NCBI GenBank assembly: GCA_028696365.1
Contig: JAQVHG010000060.1
Span: forward strand, 1 to 10,148
Length of the DNA: 10,148 bases
Origin: Methanofollis sp.
GTDB taxonomy: Archaea; Halobacteriota; Methanomicrobia; Methanomicrobiales; Methanofollaceae
Reading direction: 5' to 3'
Shown piece by piece: positions 6,432 through 10,148 of this stretch. Below the pieces are notes generated by a model, which saw only the letters and a program-made list of their open reading frames with translations, made no database searches and was not told the DNA's origin. How positions within the stretch are numbered: the first letter of the stretch is position 1; the number at the start of each line of letters is the position of its first letter. A program made the position numbers and the translations under genes.

Positions 6432-7210
6432 AAAAACTGTCTGTGATGAATGATACCGCTCTTGCCGGTCTTCTCCTCCTCGGGGCTGCCGCTGCGGCGC
6501 TCGGACTCGCGGCGCTGACCGGCCGCAATGATCTCACGACCGCCGTTCTGATCCTTGCAGGGTTTGGGACTTTTGTATCAGGAGTCTTTTTTATCTCCCT
6601 TGGCAGAGGCAAGACTTTAGATTCGAAGGTCGCTTCGCTCTTCATGGTGCAGGGGACCGTAGAGATCGCTACCCTTCTTGCCGACCTTGGGCTGCAGAGG
6701 GATGCCTTCTTCTATCCTCCAGACACCTCTGGCAGGAGCAGAGCTCTGGTCCCGGCGGGATCGTCTGTCCCGACCATACTCCCTGAGAACACCTACTCCT
6801 ATGTCACCACTGAGGAGGGGGACGGTGCGGTGTTTGCCCCACTTGCAACTCCTCTTCTCACCCACCTGAAAGATTCGTGTGCATTTGTGGTGCCGCAGGA
6901 GCGGGACCGTCTCTGTGAGGCGGTCGTTGAGGTCTGCAGGGACGTGCTTGAAGTCTCTGAGCATGCCGAGGCATCGTTTGACGGCTACAACCTGGTCGTT
7001 GATCTGAAGGGCTTTGCCCTTGCCGACGGGTGCCGGGAGGTCAGAGGGATCTCCCCGAAGTGTTGTACCATGGTGGGGTGTCCCTTCTGTTCGCTGATCG
7101 CCTGTATCGCCGCAGAAGGGATGGGGGTGCCCTGCCAGATCCTGGCGGCGGTCCCCTCGAAAAATGGGAACGAACTTCACCTCATCATCGGGCCGCGGCC
7201 GCAGGCCTGA
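6428..7210 (+). CDS. two-TM protein with cysteine-rich cytoplasmic domain
   Basis: I do not recognise a family. The 260-residue protein has a basic N-terminus (MKK), a TM hairpin (about 11-30 and 37-57), the positive turn R60-G-K62, then a soluble domain (about 63-260). The charge pattern puts both ends in the cytoplasm. The soluble part has ten cysteines; seven of them lie in residues 202-236, arranged C202, C212, C213, C218-x2-C221, C226, C236. A CxxC plus several nearby cysteines in a reducing compartment suggests metal or iron-sulfur binding, or redox thiols, but no known site pattern matches fully. The ATG at 6428 overlaps the preceding stop (ATGA) and has a gggtga site (6415-6420) seven bases before it. 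It is the last gene of the operon; its 3' end overlaps the convergent DUF1616 gene by 26 bases. Confidence 0.78.
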   Translation: MKKLSVMNDTALAGLLLLGAAAAALGLAALTGRNDLTTAVLILAGFGTFVSGVFFISLGRGKTLDSKVASLFMVQGTVEIATLLADLGLQRDAFFYPPDTSGRSRALVPAGSSVPTILPENTYSYVTTEEGDGAVFAPLATPLLTHLKDSCAFVVPQERDRLCEAVVEVCRDVLEVSEHAEASFDGYNLVVDLKGFALADGCREVRGISPKCCTMVGCPFCSLIACIAAEGMGVPCQILAAVPSKNGNELHLIIGPRPQA

Positions 7211-8186
7211 CCGTGACCCAGAGGTGGAGATCGCGGTAACTTGCATTGATCCGGTCCTGGTCCCAGACCGTATCTGACGGCACGGTCTCGTTGAAGAGGA
7301 GGAACTGGAGACGGTTCATGTCGGTCCTTGAGACTGTGAAGTTGTATGGGCGCTCGATGGTCTCGTTGTGCGGAACCGTGATGGTGAACCGGTCGACCCG
7401 CTCCATACTATTGATCTGAGAGGTGTTGGTCGTCTCGTCGAAGGTCTGGTTGGTGAGCAACACCTCCACGGTATAGGGCACCTCTCGGTATTCGTGGTTC
7501 CCGACGCCGATGATCAAGGACTGTTCACTCCCGGCGAAGAAGGAAGTGGGGTAATCGGCGGCCTTCCCCCCTGTTCCAAGGATATAGAACTCGGTGAAAT
7601 GTTCGCCTTCTTTGGGGACGACGATGACATAGACGGTCGTCACGATCGCCGCAAGGATTGAGAGGATCAGGATCACTGAGAGGGCGCGATCAAGGTCTGA
7701 CTGCTCTTCTGGGAAGAGTTCGGTCTTCACTTCGATGACCATCTCTTTGAATGGGACGACGAAGCGTTGATCTTTTGGGAGAAGTGCTCGTCGCCAGTGG
7801 GCGATTATGAGCATGACGAAGGTGAAGATGATGAGTGAGGCGAGGATGGGCTCGAGCCTGATCCCCCAGGGGGTGTAGTTGAGGCCCAGTCCGATAAGAG
7901 GAGTGACTGCGATCGAAAGCCCGAATGAGAGGGCGACCCGCTCGATGCCGTCGATATCATCGTTATTCGGGAAAAGTGCGGCGATGAGTGCATAGCCAGG
8001 GATGAAGATGACCATGGGCAGACCAAAGATCGCCTGGACAAAGGTCCCATGGAGGACTGGAATGTAGATCGCCGCGACGGTCGCCAGGGTCCAGAGGGCG
8101 ATAAAAATGATATCTTTTGGGACCGACCAGAGGTCGACCGCCACACGGGCTCTCGCATATTCTTCGTCAGGACTCACAGATGTCAC
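7185..8186 (-). CDS. DUF1616 family membrane protein
   Basis: The 333-residue protein matches DUF1616, a family common in euryarchaea and of unknown function. It has five predicted TM segments (about 24-44, 48-72, 83-101, 114-129 and 168-189) with the typical 'GLPMVIFIPGYAL' stretch at 55-67, then an outer C-terminal domain opening with the hallmark F197-T-E-F-Y-I-L-G-T-G-G-K-A-A-D-Y-P region and 'GVGNHEYREVPYTVEV' (227-242). Six N-glycosylation sequons (N246, N254, N274, N282, N299, N314) fill the last 90 residues, fitting a glycosylated surface domain. It follows the anchored surface protein gene after six bases, so the two probably form an operon. The GTG at 8186 is the longest start. A GTG at 8177 (330 residues) has a GGTGA site five bases before it and may be the true one. 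The end overlaps the convergent operon by 26 bases. Confidence 0.88.
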   Translation of the reverse strand: MTSVSPDEEYARARVAVDLWSVPKDIIFIALWTLATVAAIYIPVLHGTFVQAIFGLPMVIFIPGYALIAALFPNNDDIDGIERVALSFGLSIAVTPLIGLGLNYTPWGIRLEPILASLIIFTFVMLIIAHWRRALLPKDQRFVVPFKEMVIEVKTELFPEEQSDLDRALSVILILSILAAIVTTVYVIVVPKEGEHFTEFYILGTGGKAADYPTSFFAGSEQSLIIGVGNHEYREVPYTVEVLLTNQTFDETTNTSQINSMERVDRFTITVPHNETIERPYNFTVSRTDMNRLQFLLFNETVPSDTVWDQDRINASYRDLHLWVTVRPAAAAR

Positions 8187-8187
8187 C
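8183..8187 (-). promoter_or_regulatory. possible Shine-Dalgarno site favouring the GTG at 8177
   Basis: GGTGA on the minus strand lies five bases before an in-frame GTG (8177-8175), while the outer GTG at 8186 has no convincing site at normal distance. If it is used, the DUF1616 protein loses its first three residues and lies 15 bases after the upstream stop. Confidence 0.4.
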
Positions 8188-8192
8188 AGGTT

Positions 8193-9404
8193 TCACAGCC
8201 TCTTGCGCGCTCCTGATATATAGAGGATCCCGACGACCGCCCCGATCACCGTGAGGATCCCGGCTGGGGACTGGGTGGGAGTTGCGGTGGCCGGCGACTG
8301 AGTTGAGGGTATTTCAGTGGTGTCGGCCTGGCCCTGGGCCGTGGTGGTGACGGTGGCAGACGGCACCTCGGCCTGGGCGAAGGTCATCAGGGCGTAGGTT
8401 CCAGCATTCCTGATCTGGGTCGAGATCTCGTCGCCGTCGATGCTGGACGGGAGTGCTGTCCACTCTTCGTCGACATATCTTGCCAGGAAGAGTGTATATG
8501 CATCTAGGTCGGCTGCAATGTGCTTTGGGATCTTAAAACTAAGCGTGGCTGCAGGGGAGAAGGTCTTCTCCTTGGGGCTCAAGAGATAGGTGCCGGTGAC
8601 AGCCTGCCACTCCTCTGAGATTGGAGGGGCCCTGGTGGTGAGGACTGAGAAACTCTGTGCGTCCTCGCCGATGACATGGACGACGCCGTCGGTCGAGTGC
8701 TCTTCAGGGAGTGGGGCGGGTGTCGTCCTTGAACCAGAGTTGCTTGGCCTGCTCGGTCCGCTCGGGTTGCTGGGCCTGGGGGTGGTCGGGGTCTGGACGA
8801 TACCCTTCCCGATGGTGATCTCTTTTGAGAGTTCCTCGTGCCCGTTCACCAGGGCAATGATGGTGACGACACCGTTGGTGATCCCGGCGACTTGGAAGGT
8901 GATCTCAGAGTCTTTGGGTCCCTGTTTCTCGCCGTCAAGGCTCATGCTTGCTCTGACCTCTGCACTCTTCTCGCCGGCTGTGCCGCCGAGGGAGAGGTGG
9001 TCGTAGGTGCCGGCACCGATATCTATGCCCTCGGAAATCGAGCATCGCCCGTCTTCATCGGCTAGCTTACCCCTAGTAATGGTCGACCCACCTGGTGTCT
9101 TCCCACTGAAGGTCATCTTCTGGGTCTGCTCGGTGGTGGCCAAGACAGTCGAGTTCTTGAGGCTGATGGGCATCACGAATTCCTCGGCTCTGAAGGCAAA
9201 CTCTGAATCAGGACTAACAGCGAAGGCGGCATCGATCTTTAGGGAGAACGATGCCCCGTCGGGGATGTCGCTGAGACTGATGGTGACCGTCCCTCCCTCC
9301 TGAATGGTGTCTGGCGAGGCGGTCACGCTGACTGCACCTGCACCCGAGATGAGGGTGCAGAGGAGACAGCTTATACACACGATTTGCACGATCTCTTTCA
9401 TCAT
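8193..9404 (-). CDS. secreted two-domain surface protein with C-terminal anchor
   Basis: This 403-residue protein has an N-terminal signal peptide (hydrophobic 5-20, likely cut near A24). Domain 1 (about 25-200) is beta-rich and resembles repeated secreted domains of Methanomicrobiales ('EGGTVTISLSDIPDGASFSLKI' type); next are a Pro/Ser/Thr-rich linker (204-233), a second beta domain (about 238-343), and another Thr/Pro-rich stretch (344-380). It ends in a TM segment (381-398) and the basic tail A-R-K-R-L. This end resembles archaeal CTERM sorting signals (archaeosortase substrates), but the PGF tripeptide is not present; S379-P-A-G takes its place. Domain 2 ends in a 'W..L.S...D...G.YAL' pattern seen in archaeal surface proteins with a PGF-pre-PGF type domain (tentative). 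One sequon (N84). The start has two adjacent ATGs (9404, 9401) and a weak GTGAT site. First gene of an operon with DUF1616. Function unknown; probably a cell-surface structural or binding protein. Confidence 0.85.
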   Translation of the reverse strand: MMKEIVQIVCISCLLCTLISGAGAVSVTASPDTIQEGGTVTISLSDIPDGASFSLKIDAAFAVSPDSEFAFRAEEFVMPISLKNSTVLATTEQTQKMTFSGKTPGGSTITRGKLADEDGRCSISEGIDIGAGTYDHLSLGGTAGEKSAEVRASMSLDGEKQGPKDSEITFQVAGITNGVVTIIALVNGHEELSKEITIGKGIVQTPTTPRPSNPSGPSRPSNSGSRTTPAPLPEEHSTDGVVHVIGEDAQSFSVLTTRAPPISEEWQAVTGTYLLSPKEKTFSPAATLSFKIPKHIAADLDAYTLFLARYVDEEWTALPSSIDGDEISTQIRNAGTYALMTFAQAEVPSATVTTTAQGQADTTEIPSTQSPATATPTQSPAGILTVIGAVVGILYISGARKRL

Positions 9405-9423
9405 ACTATCACTGTATTTCCGA

Positions 9424-9440
9424 TATTTTTTTCATTTAAT
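9424..9440 (-). promoter_or_regulatory. AT-rich promoter region of the surface protein-DUF1616 operon
   Basis: On the minus strand this stretch reads attaaatgaaaaaaata, containing two TATA-like runs 20-35 bases before the ATG at 9404. It is the only AT-rich element at promoter distance on this strand. Which run is the true box cannot be decided by eye. Confidence 0.4.
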
Positions 9441-9461
9441 TTCGGGCATGAACAATAAAAC

Positions 9462-9470
9462 ATATCTATA
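9462..9470 (+). promoter_or_regulatory. TATA box of the secreted protein gene at 9492
   Basis: atatctata, preceded by an A-rich stretch (acaataaaa, 9452-9460) in the BRE position, is centred about 26-28 bases before the ATG at 9492. With no Shine-Dalgarno site before that ATG, this fits a leaderless transcript. Confidence 0.5.
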
Positions 9471-9491
9471 CCTAAGATATATCCATTTGCC

Positions 9492-10148
9492 ATGATGAAT
9501 TCTGTACGATTTTTGAAACACTGGAGTCCTTTTATCATCATCGGACTTCTCTGTTTCATGCTCGTGCCGGCATCAGCCTCGGCCGCTGAGAGCGGCGTGA
9601 CGGTGGATCTTGGCAAGGACTATAGTGAGAAGGGGATGACTGTCTCCTCCATTGAAGTCCTTGACCTTGCAAACCCGTCTGTCTCTCAGGTCGAGTTGTT
9701 GTCGACAGAGTGTGATGACATCAAGACGCTCACCGCGCCGGAAGTGCGGTCCCTCACCCGTTCTTATAACAAGGACGAAGCCACGGTGCGCGGGGTGACG
9801 GTCAAACTTGAACCGTTCCTCAAAGACCCGGTTGAGATCAACGGAGCGGCAAAGTTGAACGTCTACACCGCTCTCCATGTCCCGACCCCGAAGGTGAACG
9901 TTCCGGATTCCTTTGGGAACGTCCTCATCGGGAAGTACAACAATGACTACTCCTGTCCAGAGGAGCCGGTGAGTCTTGAGGACCTGCTGGGCGCCTCTGA
10001 GTGTGGGTATCTGTATGCGGCGGAGGGTATTGCCTATGCCAATCCTGAAACGAAGGAATATACTGTCATCGGTACCGTCGATGGTAACAAGGACGATCTT
10101 CGTCTCACCCTGACCAGCAACGAGGTCGACCTCTCGTCGTTCACGGCA
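9492..10148 (+). CDS. secreted protein of unknown function, 3' end outside window
   Basis: The frame is open from ATG 9492 to the window end (219 codons, no stop), so the gene is partial. The N-terminus is a signal peptide: basic R6/K9/H10, a hydrophobic core (about 13-26) and an A-S-A-S-A-A cleavage region near residues 27-32. The mature part is acidic and soluble-looking, with a 'GVTVDLGKDYSEKGMTVSSIEVLDL' type opening, four cysteines (at about 74, 154, 170 and in the signal peptide), and alternating beta-type sequence; no further TM segment appears before the cut. I do not recognise the family; it resembles in style the large extracellular proteins of Methanomicrobiales. Two ATGs (9492, 9495) compete; lack of an SD site and the TATA spacing favour 9492 as a leaderless start. 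It diverges from the anchored surface protein gene. Confidence 0.72.
   Translation, partial: MMNSVRFLKHWSPFIIIGLLCFMLVPASASAAESGVTVDLGKDYSEKGMTVSSIEVLDLANPSVSQVELLSTECDDIKTLTAPEVRSLTRSYNKDEATVRGVTVKLEPFLKDPVEINGAAKLNVYTALHVPTPKVNVPDSFGNVLIGKYNNDYSCPEEPVSLEDLLGASECGYLYAAEGIAYANPETKEYTVIGTVDGNKDDLRLTLTSNEVDLSSFTA

Noticed and set aside
7191..7207. GC-rich inverted repeat (ggccgcggccgcaggcc) as a bidirectional terminator
   Set aside because: It lies in coding sequence of both genes as Ala/Pro/Arg codons and is not followed by a T run on either strand at close distance; the nearest is five T on the minus strand about 25 bases on.
8590..9006. 138-codon plus-strand ORF antisense to the surface protein gene
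   Set aside because: The minus-strand gene has a signal peptide, domains, linkers and an anchor; this frame is Leu/Gly/Pro-rich shadow sequence opposite the linker.
9476..9484. Second TATA-like run (gatatatcc) just before the gene at 9492
   Set aside because: It is only about 12 bases from the ATG, too close for a promoter of that gene, and the element at 9462-9470 has the right spacing.

Overview
The window looks like chromosomal DNA of a methanogenic archaeon, most likely of the order Methanomicrobiales (Methanofollis/Methanoculleus-like); this placement is an inference from gene content. Supporting signs are a DUF1616 membrane protein, secreted proteins with Pro/Thr linkers and a C-terminal anchor, archaeal TATA boxes about 25-30 bases before ATG codons that lack a Shine-Dalgarno (SD) site (leaderless type), SD-led genes inside operons, several GTG starts, and GC-rich coding sequence. 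There are no RNA genes, insertion sequences or CRISPR arrays that I can support.

Region 1 (1-2708): bases 1-183 hold no supported gene. A pterin-4a-carbinolamine dehydratase-like gene (minus) and an Lhr-like superfamily 2 helicase gene (plus) diverge from a 62-base gap that holds one nearly symmetric TATA element able to serve both. The dehydratase-like protein has lost two of the three catalytic histidines.

Region 2 (2691-7210, plus): a tight operon with overlaps or gaps of 0-3 bases: DUF4350 membrane protein, MoxR-type AAA+ ATPase, DUF58 protein, a small multi-pass membrane protein, and a two-TM protein with a cysteine-rich cytoplasmic domain. MoxR/DUF58/DUF4350 is a widespread but poorly understood membrane-associated chaperone-type module. 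Here the frequent transglutaminase partner is absent, the last two genes are unrecognised, the DUF58 metal site is degenerate, and the DUF4350 protein carries an EF-hand-like loop in its outer domain. A TATA box in the helicase 3' end lies about 27 bases before a 38-codon ORF whose stop overlaps the DUF4350 start, so a short leader peptide is possible. This module is the best candidate in the window for an undescribed system.

Region 3 (7185-10148): a two-gene minus-strand operon encodes a secreted, C-terminally anchored, two-domain surface protein and a DUF1616 protein with five predicted TM segments and a sequon-rich outer domain. Its 3' end overlaps the MoxR operon tail to tail by 26 bases. 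Diverging from it across an 87-base AT-rich gap is a second secreted protein gene (plus), cut off by the window end. Regions 2 and 3 both point to the cell envelope.
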